Shown: in pieces, positions 45,251-53,923 of the stretch
Layout of the letters: every line of letters begins with the position of its first letter
How positions within the stretch are numbered: position 1 is the stretch's first letter
NCBI GenBank assembly: GCA_016786725.1
Contig: JAEUVU010000015.1
Span: 42,733-106,732 of the forward strand
Reading direction: 5' to 3'
From: Ferruginibacter sp.
Lineage (GTDB): Bacteria; Bacteroidota; Bacteroidia; Chitinophagales; Chitinophagaceae
DNA length: 64,000 bases
Position numbers and translations under genes: made by a program
The notes under the pieces: model-generated
Seen by the model: the letters and a program-made list of their open reading frames with translations, nothing else
Told to the model about the DNA's origin: nothing
Database searches by the model: none

Positions 45251-45703
45251 ATGCTTAAAAAATATCTGCCATATCTGTTATTGATTGCTGCCGCTTTGTT
45301 GTTTTACTGGGTAAAGAAAAACCAACGTGGAAATAAGGTAAATAAACCTGAAACAGAGCAGGTAACGGAAAAAATCACGGTGCCTGCAGTTTTGCCACAG
45401 GATGAAAGGGCTGAAGAAATTGAAGGTTTTGACCGGAATACAACACACATCATTTTCAGCAAACATGCAAAATGCCGGATGGATTGCAGGAAGATTGATG
45501 AATCGGAGATACGGGAGATATTGAAGAACGGAACCATCAACTACAAAAAGATACAAAACGATAAACGAGGTCCCACATATCCTGTGGAAGGTTTAACACA
45601 CGATAAGCAACATGTGCGTATTGTTTTTGCGCCTAAAGATGATGGTTTGGTGGTGGTAACCGTCATAGATCTGGACACTGAATGGTCATGCGATTGTAAA
45701 TAG
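45251..45703 (+). CDS. DUF4258 domain membrane-anchored protein
   Basis: 150 residues from ATG 45251: one N-terminal helix (MLKKYLPYLLLIAAALLFYW), then a DUF4258 domain (about 65-145), with ITFSKHAKCRMDCR-like IIFSKHAKCRMDCRKIDESE and VRIVFAPKDDGLVVVTVIDL. DUF4258 relates to small toxin-like folds, but no antitoxin gene is adjacent. Extracytoplasmic placement argues against a simple toxin. Confidence 0.78.
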   Translation: MLKKYLPYLLLIAAALLFYWVKKNQRGNKVNKPETEQVTEKITVPAVLPQDERAEEIEGFDRNTTHIIFSKHAKCRMDCRKIDESEIREILKNGTINYKKIQNDKRGPTYPVEGLTHDKQHVRIVFAPKDDGLVVVTVIDLDTEWSCDCK

Positions 45704-45824
45704 GAGATTAGAATTTTCTAATTCAGGAAATCTTGTAAGTAAAGGCTTTCCGTTTATAAAATCTTTGCATTTTTCAAACAAAAAAACAGCTTACTTTTGT
45801 TTTTTACCGATTGAAATAGAGCGC

Positions 45825-47318
45825 ATGAAAATAAAATCCTTTTTGGCAAAACCTTTTGCCGGTTATATATACAAACAGATCAAGAAAGGAATGGAAACTG
45901 CTGAGGCTGATCAGCAGCAGATATTTAACCAGTTAATTAAGGTTGGAAGCAAAACCATTTTTGGTAAGGATCACAATTTTGCTTCGATAAAAACTTACGA
46001 AGATTTTGTGAAGCAGGTTCCGCTAAGAGACTACGAAGCTTTTAAACCGTACATCGAAAAAATAAAACAGGGTACGCACAATGTTTTGTGGAAAGGCCAG
46101 CCGATCTACTTATCGAAAACAAGTGGAACAACCAGCGGTGTAAAATATATTCCCATCACTAAAGATTCAATTCCCAATCACATCAACACGGCACGTAACG
46201 CTTTGCTTTGTTACATGGCCGAGACCGGTAACACCAAATTTGCAGATGGTAAGCTGATATTTTTGAGTGGTTCGCCTGAACTGGAAAGAGTGGGCGGCAT
46301 ACCAACCGGTAGATTGAGCGGTATTGTAAACCATCATGTGCCGAAATATTTACGGGCAAATCAATTGCCATCTTACACAACCAATTGCATTGAGGAGTGG
46401 GAAGAAAAATTAGATAAGATCGTTGAGGAAACCATCAAACAGAATATGACACTCATCAGTGGCATACCACCATGGATGCAGATGTACTTTGACAGGCTGG
46501 TGGAAAAAAGCGGCAAAAAAGTAGGAGAGTTGTTCCCCAATTTTAGCGTGATGGTGCAAGGAGGTGTAAATTTTGAACCGTACAAAGCCAAGCTGTTTGA
46601 AAGCATTGGCCGCAAGATAGATTGCATAGAATTGTTCCCGGCGAGTGAAGGTTTTTTTGCTTTCCAGGATTCGCAAAACGCCGAAGGTTTGCTGCTGAAT
46701 ACCAACAGCGGAATATTTTTTGAGTTTGTGCCTGCCGGAGAAATTTTTAATGAAAACCCGACACGTGTTACTTTAAAAGATGTGAAAGTGGGAGAGAACT
46801 ATGCGTTGATCATTAACAGCAACGCCGGTCTATGGGGCTATAATATTGGTGATACGGTTAAGTTTGTTTCAACAAATCCGTATCGGTTGGTAGTTACGGG
46901 CCGCACCAAACATTTTATCTCTGCCTTTGGCGAACATGTAATTGGCGAAGAAGTGGAAGCTGCGCTGATGCAGGCTGCGGCGGAAGAAAATATTCCAATT
47001 ACTGAATTTACGGTGGCACCGAAAATCTCAACCGATGCCGGTAAGAGTTACCACGAATGGTTCATTGAATTTGAGAACACGCCTGCTGATATGAAAGCTT
47101 TCTCTAAAAAAATTGATGATAACCTGCGTAAGAAGAATGTTTATTACGATGACCTGATCGGTGGAAATATTCTGCAGCAATTAAAAATATCTCCGGTAAA
47201 AAAGAATGGCTTTATTGATTACATGAAGAGCATCGGCAAACTCGGCGGGCAAAATAAAGTGCCTCGGTTGAGCAATGACAGAAAGATTGCGGAGGAGCTT
47301 GAAAAATTTGTTAGTTAA
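45825..47318 (+). CDS. GH3 superfamily acyl-adenylate-forming enzyme
   Basis: 497 residues from ATG 45825 (MKIKSFLAKPFAGYIYKQIK). GH3 fold signatures are SKTSGTTSGVKYIPIT (the ATP loop), LFPASEGFFAFQD and VVTGRTKHFISAFGEHV. Plant GH3 proteins conjugate amino acids to hormones; bacterial members are uncharacterised acid-amido synthetases. The substrate is unknown. TACTTTTG at 45792 could be its -7 element. Confidence 0.9.
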   Translation: MKIKSFLAKPFAGYIYKQIKKGMETAEADQQQIFNQLIKVGSKTIFGKDHNFASIKTYEDFVKQVPLRDYEAFKPYIEKIKQGTHNVLWKGQPIYLSKTSGTTSGVKYIPITKDSIPNHINTARNALLCYMAETGNTKFADGKLIFLSGSPELERVGGIPTGRLSGIVNHHVPKYLRANQLPSYTTNCIEEWEEKLDKIVEETIKQNMTLISGIPPWMQMYFDRLVEKSGKKVGELFPNFSVMVQGGVNFEPYKAKLFESIGRKIDCIELFPASEGFFAFQDSQNAEGLLLNTNSGIFFEFVPAGEIFNENPTRVTLKDVKVGENYALIINSNAGLWGYNIGDTVKFVSTNPYRLVVTGRTKHFISAFGEHVIGEEVEAALMQAAAEENIPITEFTVAPKISTDAGKSYHEWFIEFENTPADMKAFSKKIDDNLRKKNVYYDDLIGGNILQQLKISPVKKNGFIDYMKSIGKLGGQNKVPRLSNDRKIAEELEKFVS

Positions 47319-47335
47319 ACTTTATAAATATTTTT

Positions 47336-47367
47336 TTGTCTATTGTTTTTAAAATAATATACTTTTG
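47336..47367 (+). promoter_or_regulatory. promoter of the arginine operon
   Basis: TTG (47336-47338) and TACTTTTG (47360-47367), 21 bases apart, fit the Bacteroidota consensus. It is the only such pair before the operon and leaves a leader of about 220 bases. Confidence 0.6.
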
Positions 47368-47434
47368 TGCTGCTAAACGCAAAATAAACATTGAACAACG
47401 TGCAATTACATATAGTAAATACAAATTCACCCGC

Positions 47435-47536
47435 CAGGGGTATATTGTACTATATGGAGCACCCAGTTGTTTTAATACCCGGATCCCGACGTGGATGCTG
47501 ATAGGACGAGTAGCTAATACCTGCCCCTGTCAGTGA
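47435..47536 (+). promoter_or_regulatory. structured leader of the arginine operon with mini-ORF
   Basis: CAGGGG (47435-47440) can pair with CCCCTG (47524-47529), while GGGTAT (47438-47443) can pair with ATACCC (47475-47480). The two pairings share bases and exclude each other. A 13-codon frame (MLIGRVANTCPCQ, 47495-47536) ends in the second pairing region and contains one arginine codon. This suggests attenuation or a metabolite-sensing RNA; I recognise no known riboswitch class. Confidence 0.4.
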
Positions 47537-47594
47537 AAAAAGCCTCCGCAAATTTTCCTTAACATTTTTGATCATCACTTTCAATTTTTAAAAA

Positions 47595-48308
47595 TTGGAA
47601 AACAGTAATATAATTATCAGGGTTGCAACCGCAGCCGATAAAAAATTCTCAACCATCATCACCGATGAAATGGCAGCGTCGGCAAAAGCACGTGGCACGG
47701 GCATTGCCAGGCGTTCGCCAGGTTACATTGAACAGAAAATGGAAGAAGGCAAAGCCGTTATTGCTTTAACAACCGATGATGTTTGGGTTGGCTTTTGCTA
47801 CATTGAAGCCTGGGAGCATAATAAATTTGTTGCCAATAGCGGGCTGATCGTTTCTCCCGATTTTCGTAAGACCGGCGTTGCTAAATCTATCAAGAAAAGA
47901 ATTTTTGAACTGAGCCGGGAGAAATATCCTGATTCAAAAATATTTGGATTGACGACCGGCCTGGCTGTGATGAAGATCAACAGTGACCTGGGTTACGAGC
48001 CGGTAACATACTCTGAACTTACTACCGACGAACAATTTTGGGCCGGCTGCAAAAGCTGTGTTAACTACGATATTTTAATGAGCAAAGAGCGTAAAAATTG
48101 CATGTGTACGGCGATGCTTTTTGATCCGGCGGATCATTACACGCCTGAAGAAACCAGGCAGGAATTTAAAAAGCATTCGAAGGCTTACGAACGTTTTATG
48201 CGTTTGAAGCAAAGTAAAATGCTGAAGTTTTTGCAGCGTAAAGAAGGAGGGGGTTCGTCAAAATCGTTGCTACGTTATTTCTTAAATTTTTTAAACTCAA
48301 TTATATAA
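47595..48308 (+). CDS. GNAT acyltransferase, probable first enzyme of arginine synthesis
   Basis: 237 residues with a GNAT core: IIRVATAADKKFSTIITDEM, GFCYIEAWEHNKFVANSGLI, VSPDFRKTGVAKSIKKRIFE and GYEPVTYSELTTDEQFWAGC. The start is TTG 47595 since a stop codon lies just upstream and the next ATG would remove the first strand. In Bacteroidota such a protein heads the arginine operon and is taken to N-acylate glutamate. Given the ArgF' residue noted below, the acyl group may be succinyl. Its stop overlaps the argG start by one base. Confidence 0.85.
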   Translation: MENSNIIIRVATAADKKFSTIITDEMAASAKARGTGIARRSPGYIEQKMEEGKAVIALTTDDVWVGFCYIEAWEHNKFVANSGLIVSPDFRKTGVAKSIKKRIFELSREKYPDSKIFGLTTGLAVMKINSDLGYEPVTYSELTTDEQFWAGCKSCVNYDILMSKERKNCMCTAMLFDPADHYTPEETRQEFKKHSKAYERFMRLKQSKMLKFLQRKEGGGSSKSLLRYFLNFLNSII

Positions 48309-49558
48309 TGGCAGATAACAAAACATTCGCTTCGGAAAACTCCCCTTTAGGGGTTGGGGGCAAAAAAGTTGTTCTTGGGTTTAGCGGCGGATTGGATACG
48401 ACGTATTGTGTGAAATATCTTACGGATGAGAAGGGATATGAAGTGCATTCAGTTATTGTGAACACGGGTGGTTTTACAGAAGATGAATTGAAAAAGATTG
48501 AAGCGCATGCATATAAACTTGGTGTGAAATCACACACAACGGTTAATGCTATTAGGAGTTACTACGATAAGATTATCAAGTACCTGGTTTTTGGAAATGT
48601 GCTTAAGAACAATACGTATCCATTAAGTGTGAGTGCAGAAAGATTGAGCCAGGCGGTTTTTATTGCAGAGTATGTGCAGCAATTGAACGCCGATATTGTG
48701 GCCCATGGCAGCACCGGCGCCGGTAACGACCAGGTGAGGTTTGATATGATCTTTAATATTATGATTCCGGATGTGGAGATCTTTACGCCGATACGTGATT
48801 TGAAACTGAGCCGTGAAGAAGAGATCGCTTATTTGAAAAGCAAAGGTGTGGAAATGAATTTTGAAAAGTCAATATACTCGATCAATAAAGGTTTGTGGGG
48901 TACAAGTGTGGGGGGTAAAGAAACATTGAACAGTAAAGGAATGTTGCCGGAGGAGGCCTGGCCTACGCAGGTGACGGAATCAGGAAGCAGGAATTTGGAA
49001 TTAGGATTTGTGAGAGGGGAGCTTACAGAGGTTGATGGCCAAAAGTTTAATCATCCTACAGAAGCCATTCAGCATTTACAAAGTATTGCCGGGCCTTTTG
49101 GTGTTGGCAGAGATATACATGTTGGCGATACCATTATTGGTATTAAAGGCCGTGTTGGTTTTGAAGCAGCGGCGCCGATGATCATTTTAAAAGCGCACCA
49201 TGCTTTGGAAAAACATGTGCTTACCAAATGGCAGTTGAACTGGAAAGATCAACTTGCTTTGTTTTATGGCAACTGGTTGCATGAAGGACAGATATTAGAC
49301 CCGGTGATGAGAGATATTGAAAGTTTCTTTATAAACTCTCAAGAGAATGTTACGGGTAAAGTTTTTGTTGAGCTGGCGCCTTATCGTTTTCAAATAACCG
49401 GTATTGAATCTGACTACGATCTGATGAGCAGCAAGTTTGGTAAATATGGTGAGATGAATAGTGGCTGGACGGGTGAAGATGTGAGAGGCTTCTCAAAGAT
49501 ATTTGGTAACCAAACCATGATCTATAACGCAGTAAAACAAACCGCCGATGCCAAATAA
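48308..49558 (+). CDS. argG: argininosuccinate synthase
   Basis: 416 residues with the ATP loop VLGFSGGLDTTYCVKYL, HGSTGAGNDQVRFD and SIYSINKGLWGTSVGGKE. It ligates citrulline and aspartate. The first 19 residues (ending SPLGVGGK) precede the usual KKVVLGFSGG start and include a CTCCCCTTTAGGGGTTGGGG repeat (48340-48360) read in frame. It overlaps the preceding gene by 1 base and argC by 11. Confidence 0.96.
   Translation: MADNKTFASENSPLGVGGKKVVLGFSGGLDTTYCVKYLTDEKGYEVHSVIVNTGGFTEDELKKIEAHAYKLGVKSHTTVNAIRSYYDKIIKYLVFGNVLKNNTYPLSVSAERLSQAVFIAEYVQQLNADIVAHGSTGAGNDQVRFDMIFNIMIPDVEIFTPIRDLKLSREEEIAYLKSKGVEMNFEKSIYSINKGLWGTSVGGKETLNSKGMLPEEAWPTQVTESGSRNLELGFVRGELTEVDGQKFNHPTEAIQHLQSIAGPFGVGRDIHVGDTIIGIKGRVGFEAAAPMIILKAHHALEKHVLTKWQLNWKDQLALFYGNWLHEGQILDPVMRDIESFFINSQENVTGKVFVELAPYRFQITGIESDYDLMSSKFGKYGEMNSGWTGEDVRGFSKIFGNQTMIYNAVKQTADAK
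48340..48360 (+). repeat. CCCCTTTAGGGG repeat in the argG N-terminus
   Basis: CTCCCCTTTAGGGGTTGGGG at codons 11-17, translated S-P-L-G-V-G-G. Confidence 0.9.
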
Positions 49559-50525
49559 GATAAAAGTGGGAATTGTTGGTGGTGCTGGATACACCGGCGG
49601 AGAATTGCTAAGGATATTGTTGAATCATCCTGCGGTGGAAATAAATTTTGTGCACAGTAAAAGCAATGCTGATCGTTTTATTTATGAAGTGCATAAGGAT
49701 CTGCAGGGCGATACGGATTTAAAATTCAGTTCTGCTTTAAGCCAGAAAATTGATGTATTGTTTTTGTGTGTTGGGCATGGGGATGCGGTGAAAATTTTAT
49801 CAGAAAATAAAATTGATGAAAAAATAAAACTGATTGACCTGAGCCAGGATTTTAGATTGGGAGAAACAGCAGGCAAAAGAAAATTTGTTTACGGCTTACC
49901 GGAGTTGAACATAACTGCTATTAAAAAGGCAAAGAATATTGCGAACCCGGGTTGTTTTGCTACAGCCATTCAATTAGGTTTATTACCGCTGGCAAAAGCT
50001 GGTTTGCTGGATGAGATTTATACAACGGGTATTACCGGTTCAACCGGTGCTGGCCAGGGTTTGAATGCGACTTCTCATTTCAGCTGGCGGGCAAATAATA
50101 TACAGGCTTATAAAACATTATCACATCAGCATTTAAAGGAGATTGGACAAACTATGTTGCAGTTGAATCCTTCAGGAAATGTTGATCTCAATTTTATTCC
50201 CTGGCGGGGAGATTTTACCAGAGGTATTTTCATCAGCTCACAAATAAAATGTGATTTAGAGTTGAATGAAGTGACAGCATTGTATAAAAAATATTATGCT
50301 GCACATCCTTTTATTGTATTGAGCGATGAACCGATATTTTTAAAGCAGGTTGTGAACACGAACAAATGTTTTATTCAGTTAGAGAAAGTTGGAACAAAGC
50401 TGGTTATCCATTCGGCTATTGATAATTTATTGAAAGGTGCAAGTGGACAGGCTGTACAGAATATGAACCTGATGTTTGGACTAGAAGAAATGACTGGATT
50501 GAAATTAAAAGCTACAGGGTTTTAA
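49548..50525 (+). CDS. argC: N-acyl-gamma-glutamyl-phosphate reductase
   Basis: 325 residues with NADP-binding GIVGGAGYTGGELLRI (8-23) and catalytic C136 in NPGCFATAIQLGLLPL. It reduces N-acylglutamyl phosphate to the semialdehyde. It overlaps argG by 11 bases. Its stop codon is shared with the left repeat of the inserted four-helix-bundle cassette. Confidence 0.96.
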   Translation: MPNKIKVGIVGGAGYTGGELLRILLNHPAVEINFVHSKSNADRFIYEVHKDLQGDTDLKFSSALSQKIDVLFLCVGHGDAVKILSENKIDEKIKLIDLSQDFRLGETAGKRKFVYGLPELNITAIKKAKNIANPGCFATAIQLGLLPLAKAGLLDEIYTTGITGSTGAGQGLNATSHFSWRANNIQAYKTLSHQHLKEIGQTMLQLNPSGNVDLNFIPWRGDFTRGIFISSQIKCDLELNEVTALYKKYYAAHPFIVLSDEPIFLKQVVNTNKCFIQLEKVGTKLVIHSAIDNLLKGASGQAVQNMNLMFGLEEMTGLKLKATGF

Positions 50526-50934
50526 GTTGTAAGTAATAAGTTATAAGTATGCAAAACTATAAAGATTTAAAGGTTTGGGAAAAAGCACATCAATTTACTT
50601 TGATGGTTTATGATACCAGTAAACTATTTCCTAAAGAAGAAATTTATGGGCTTACAAATCAGCTACGTAGAGCAGCTTCATCAATACCAGCTAATATTGC
50701 AGAAGGCTGTGGCAAAAGCAGCAACCCAGATTTTGCCAAATGCTTAAATATTTCACTCGGTTCAGCAAATGAAGCTGAATATTTTATTTTACTGGCGAAA
50801 GACTTGTCTTACATGAATGTTGAAAAATTTGATATGCTTTATAAACAAATAAATGTGATAAAAGCAATGCTTATCGGGCTGATTGCAAAAGTAAGACCCT
50901 AAACTTATAACTTAAAACTTACTACTTATAACTT
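50524..50934 (+). mobile_element. candidate repeat-bracketed four-helix-bundle cassette
   Basis: AAGTTGTAAGTAATAAGTTA ending TAAGT (50524-50548) lies before the gene. ACTTATAACTT twice (50903-50913, 50924-50934) with ACTTACT between lies after it. The 11-mer AAGTTATAAGT/ACTTATAACTT is an exact inversion. The unit fits between the argC stop and the argD start with 7 bases to spare. Movement is inferred from the layout. Confidence 0.5.
50549..50902 (+). CDS. four-helix-bundle protein of the S23/IVP family
   Basis: 117 residues: MQNYKDLKVWEKAHQFTLMV, LTNQLRRAASSIPANIAEGC and FAKCLNISLGSANEAEYFIL are the S23 ribosomal-intervening-sequence protein pattern, also related to Avd of diversity-generating retroelements. 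Members occur as ORFs in 23S rRNA insertions and alone in Bacteroidota; their function is unclear. Here it interrupts the arginine operon in the same direction, so it should be cotranscribed. No reverse transcriptase is nearby. Confidence 0.9.
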   Translation: MQNYKDLKVWEKAHQFTLMVYDTSKLFPKEEIYGLTNQLRRAASSIPANIAEGCGKSSNPDFAKCLNISLGSANEAEYFILLAKDLSYMNVEKFDMLYKQINVIKAMLIGLIAKVRP

Positions 50935-50941
50935 TTTATAA

Positions 50942-52069
50942 ATGAAATTATTTGATGTATATCCTTTAAATGATATCTGCATTGAAAAAGCGGCAGGGTC
51001 TTATGTGTGGGATAATAAAGGAGAAAAATATTTGGATTTGTATGGTGGTCATGCGGTCATTTCTATTGGACATACACATCCGCATTATGTAAAACGAATT
51101 GAAGAGCAATTGCATAAAGTTGGATTCTATTCTAACTCAATAAAAATTCCTTTGCAAGTTGAGTTAGCTGAGAAGTTAGGAAAGGTTTCTGGCAAAGAAG
51201 ATTACCAGCTTTTCTTGTGCAACTCCGGTGCTGAAGCTAATGAGAATGCATTAAAACTGGCTTCTTTTTATAATGGTAGAAAAAAGATCATTGCATTTAA
51301 GAAAGCGTTTCACGGCAGAACATCGTTAGCTGTTGCAGCAACTGATAATCCAAATATTGTTGCACCGGTTAATGAAACAGACAATGTTATTTTTCTTCCG
51401 TTCAATAATGAAGCGGCTTTAGAAGAAGCATTTAAGCAACATCAAATTTCATCAGTAATTATCGAGGGCATACAGGGAGTTGGAGGTATTGTTGAAGCGG
51501 GTGCTTCTTTCTTACAAAAAATAAGAAGCCTTTGTGATGAATATAATGCAGTATTTATTGCTGATTCGGTGCAATGTGGCTATGGAAGAAGCGGCAAATT
51601 TTATTCGCATGATTTTGCAGGAGTGAACGCAGATATTTACAGCATGGCAAAAGGAATGGGCAATGGTTTCCCGATAAGTGCTATTTCGATCTCTCCAAAA
51701 ATTGCTCCTAAACATTTTATGCTGGGTACAACTTTTGGCGGTAATCATTTGGCTTGCGCTGCGGCTTTAGCTGTGTTAGAAGTTATCGAGCAGGAAGACC
51801 TGATCAATAATGCAAAGAATATTGGAGATTATTTGATAGAGGAATTAAAAAAACTTCCCAATATAAAAGAAGTAAGAGGCAAGGGATTGATGATTGGCAT
51901 TGATTTGCCTGATGAATTAAATATGGTGAAGAAGGATTTGCTATTCAAGCATAAAATATTCACTGGTGAGGCAAAACCCAATGTGATCAGGCTTTTGCCG
52001 GCACTGAATATTACAAAGACCGAGGCCGATTTTTTTTTACAGGCAATTAAAACCGAACTAAACCCCTAA
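50942..52069 (+). CDS. argD: N-acylornithine aminotransferase
   Basis: 375 residues of class III aminotransferases: FLCNSGAEANENALKLA, KKAFHGRTSLAVAAT and PLP lysine K237 in SMAKGMGNGFP. It transaminates the N-acylglutamate semialdehyde to N-acylornithine. The last residues LNP and the stop are part of a CCCCTAAATCCCC repeat. It follows the four-helix-bundle gene. Confidence 0.95.
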   Translation: MKLFDVYPLNDICIEKAAGSYVWDNKGEKYLDLYGGHAVISIGHTHPHYVKRIEEQLHKVGFYSNSIKIPLQVELAEKLGKVSGKEDYQLFLCNSGAEANENALKLASFYNGRKKIIAFKKAFHGRTSLAVAATDNPNIVAPVNETDNVIFLPFNNEAALEEAFKQHQISSVIIEGIQGVGGIVEAGASFLQKIRSLCDEYNAVFIADSVQCGYGRSGKFYSHDFAGVNADIYSMAKGMGNGFPISAISISPKIAPKHFMLGTTFGGNHLACAAALAVLEVIEQEDLINNAKNIGDYLIEELKKLPNIKEVRGKGLMIGIDLPDELNMVKKDLLFKHKIFTGEAKPNVIRLLPALNITKTEADFFLQAIKTELNP

Positions 52070-52090
52070 ATCCCCAAAAGGGACTTTAGA
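52062..52090. repeat. CCCCTAAA-type repeat overlapping the argD stop codon
   Basis: AACCCCTAAATCCCC followed by AAAAGGGACTTTAG, an inverted variant of the CCCCTTTAGGGG family. The argD TAA lies inside it. Confidence 0.6.
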
Positions 52091-52124
52091 ATCCTCAATT
52101 TTAAAGGAGCACAACTTAAATAAA

Positions 52125-53132
52125 ATGAATATTTTCCAAAATAAAAGTCTGCTAAAAAGCTCCCCTTTAGGGGCGGAGGGGTATAATTTTATCTCCGTGA
52201 ATGATGTAGAAAATATTGATGCACTGGTTGACCAGGCATTAAGGTACAAAGCAAATCCATTTGCAGATAAAACGCTGGGTATTGGTAAGCGAATCGGCCT
52301 GCTTTTCTTAAATCCTTCTCTGCGTACACGTTTAAGTACACAGGTTGCGGCAGCAAACCTGGGAATGGATGCCATTGTTTTTAATGTTGACAAAGAAGGC
52401 TGGGCTTTAGAATTTACTGAAGGTGCTATCATGAACGGAACAACGGTTGAGCATATCAAAGATGCAGCACCAGTGTTGGGGCAATATTTTGATGTATTGT
52501 GCATCCGTACATTTCCTTCTTTACAAAGCAGGGAAGAAGATTATGCAGAAACAGTAATTAATCAATTCATAAAATATGCCGGTGTGCCCATAGTGAGTTT
52601 GGAAAGTGCAACTCTGCATCCTTTGCAAAGTTTTACTGATGTAATAACAATAACAGAAACATACAAAGGAGCTGCTAAACCCAAAGTAGTATTAACATGG
52701 GCTCCGCATGTAAAAGCATTGCCGCAGTGTGTGGCTAATTCATTTGCACAATGGATTGGCGGCTGGAATGAAGCAGAATTTGTAATAGCACATCCCGAAG
52801 GTTACGAACTGGATGAGAGGTTTACAAAGAATGCTACCATCATTAACAACCAGGATGAGGCTTTAAAAAATGCTGACTATGTTTACGTAAAGAACTGGAG
52901 CAGCTATAATGACTACGGAAAAATAATTTCGAACGATACAGGCTGGATGCTTACAAATGCAAAGCTTGCTTTAACCAATAATGCCAAAGTAATGCATTGC
53001 CTGCCTGTGCGACGCAATGTGGAATTAAGCGATGAGGTGTTGGATGGTAGCAACAGCCTGGTTACACAGCAGGCCGGCAACCGGGTTTGGGCTGCCCAGG
53101 CTGTATTAAGTGAAATCATTAAATCAATATGA
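52125..53132 (+). CDS. argF': N-acylornithine carbamoyltransferase (predicted N-succinyl type)
   Basis: 335 residues of the AOTCase/SOTCase branch: FLNPSLRTRLSTQVAAANLG (carbamoyl-phosphate site), HPLQSFTD, TWAPHVKALPQ and MHCLPVRRNVEL. The position that sets acyl specificity (Pro90 in Bacteroides fragilis SOTCase, Glu92 in Xanthomonas AOTCase) is V108 in MNGTTVEH. Published E92V exchanges turn AOTCase into SOTCase, so succinylornithine is predicted. Residues 12-19 (KSSPLGAEG region) are an in-frame repeat insertion. It overlaps argB by 4 bases. Confidence 0.92.
   Translation: MNIFQNKSLLKSSPLGAEGYNFISVNDVENIDALVDQALRYKANPFADKTLGIGKRIGLLFLNPSLRTRLSTQVAAANLGMDAIVFNVDKEGWALEFTEGAIMNGTTVEHIKDAAPVLGQYFDVLCIRTFPSLQSREEDYAETVINQFIKYAGVPIVSLESATLHPLQSFTDVITITETYKGAAKPKVVLTWAPHVKALPQCVANSFAQWIGGWNEAEFVIAHPEGYELDERFTKNATIINNQDEALKNADYVYVKNWSSYNDYGKIISNDTGWMLTNAKLALTNNAKVMHCLPVRRNVELSDEVLDGSNSLVTQQAGNRVWAAQAVLSEIIKSI
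52160..52181 (+). repeat. CCCCTTTAGGGG repeat in the argF' N-terminus
   Basis: CTCCCCTTTAGGGGCGGAGG at codons 12-19, read in frame between MNIF and the conserved ISVNDV segment. Confidence 0.9.
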
Positions 53133-53923
53133 TGAAGAAACTATTTGTTATAAAGATTGGCGGAAATATTGTTGATGATGCGGTAGCATTAGATTCTTTT
53201 CTTCAAAAATTCACAACCATTGATGCTCCTAAAATCTTAATTCACGGTGGAGGAAAGGTTGCTACTTCTATCGGCAAAAAATTGGGTATCGAACCGAATT
53301 ATGTTAATGGTAGACGCATTACTGATGCCGAAACGATTGATTTAGTAACCATGGTTTACGGCGGGCTCATCAACAAACAAATTGTTGCTGCTTTGCAGGC
53401 GATTAACTGCAGTGCTATTGGCTTAACCGGTGCAGACGCAAATATTATTCCCGCTGTAAAAAGACCAGTTAAAGAAATTGATTATGGTTTTGTGGGAGAT
53501 ATTAACAGTTCGCAACTGGCAGTTGACAGTTTGCAGCTTTTTTTAAGCAATAATCTTGTACCTGTATTCGCTCCTTTAACGCATGATAATAAAGGGCAGC
53601 TTTTAAATACCAATGCTGATACCATTGCATCATCATTGGCTGTGGCTTTATCCAAATTATATGATGTTCGTTTGATCTATTGCTTCGAAAAGAAAGGTGT
53701 GTTAGAAAATGTTGGAGATGAAAACTCTGTCATTAGCCTTATCAACAAAGAAAAATATCAGCAATTGTTACAGGATAAAAAACTGGCTGATGGCATCTTG
53801 CCAAAAATAGAAAATGCTTTTGCAGCCATCAACACCGGTGTGCAGGAGGTTTTGATCGGTGATGCAAATGATCTTTTACAAAACACAACTGATAACACAG
53901 TAGGCACATTAATAAAAGCTTGA
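53129..53923 (+). CDS. argB: N-acylglutamate kinase
   Basis: 264 residues of the amino-acid kinase fold: FVIKIGGNIVDDAVAL, ILIHGGGKVATSIGKKLGIE and LTGADANIIPAVKR. It phosphorylates N-acylglutamate. It overlaps argF' with ATGA and argE with TTGA, so translation is coupled throughout. The N-terminus MMKKL allows a start one codon later. Confidence 0.95.
   Translation: MMKKLFVIKIGGNIVDDAVALDSFLQKFTTIDAPKILIHGGGKVATSIGKKLGIEPNYVNGRRITDAETIDLVTMVYGGLINKQIVAALQAINCSAIGLTGADANIIPAVKRPVKEIDYGFVGDINSSQLAVDSLQLFLSNNLVPVFAPLTHDNKGQLLNTNADTIASSLAVALSKLYDVRLIYCFEKKGVLENVGDENSVISLINKEKYQQLLQDKKLADGILPKIENAFAAINTGVQEVLIGDANDLLQNTTDNTVGTLIKA

Noticed and set aside
45251..45703. Toxin of a toxin-antitoxin pair (DUF4258)
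   Set aside because: The protein has an N-terminal membrane helix and no partner antitoxin gene is adjacent.
50549..50902. Diversity-generating retroelement accessory protein (Avd)
   Set aside because: The fold is related, but no reverse transcriptase, template repeat or variable repeat is near, so the S23/IVP reading is preferred.
52125..53132. Ordinary ornithine carbamoyltransferase
   Set aside because: The sequence follows the AOTCase/SOTCase branch, and an N-acyl deacylase acts in the same operon.
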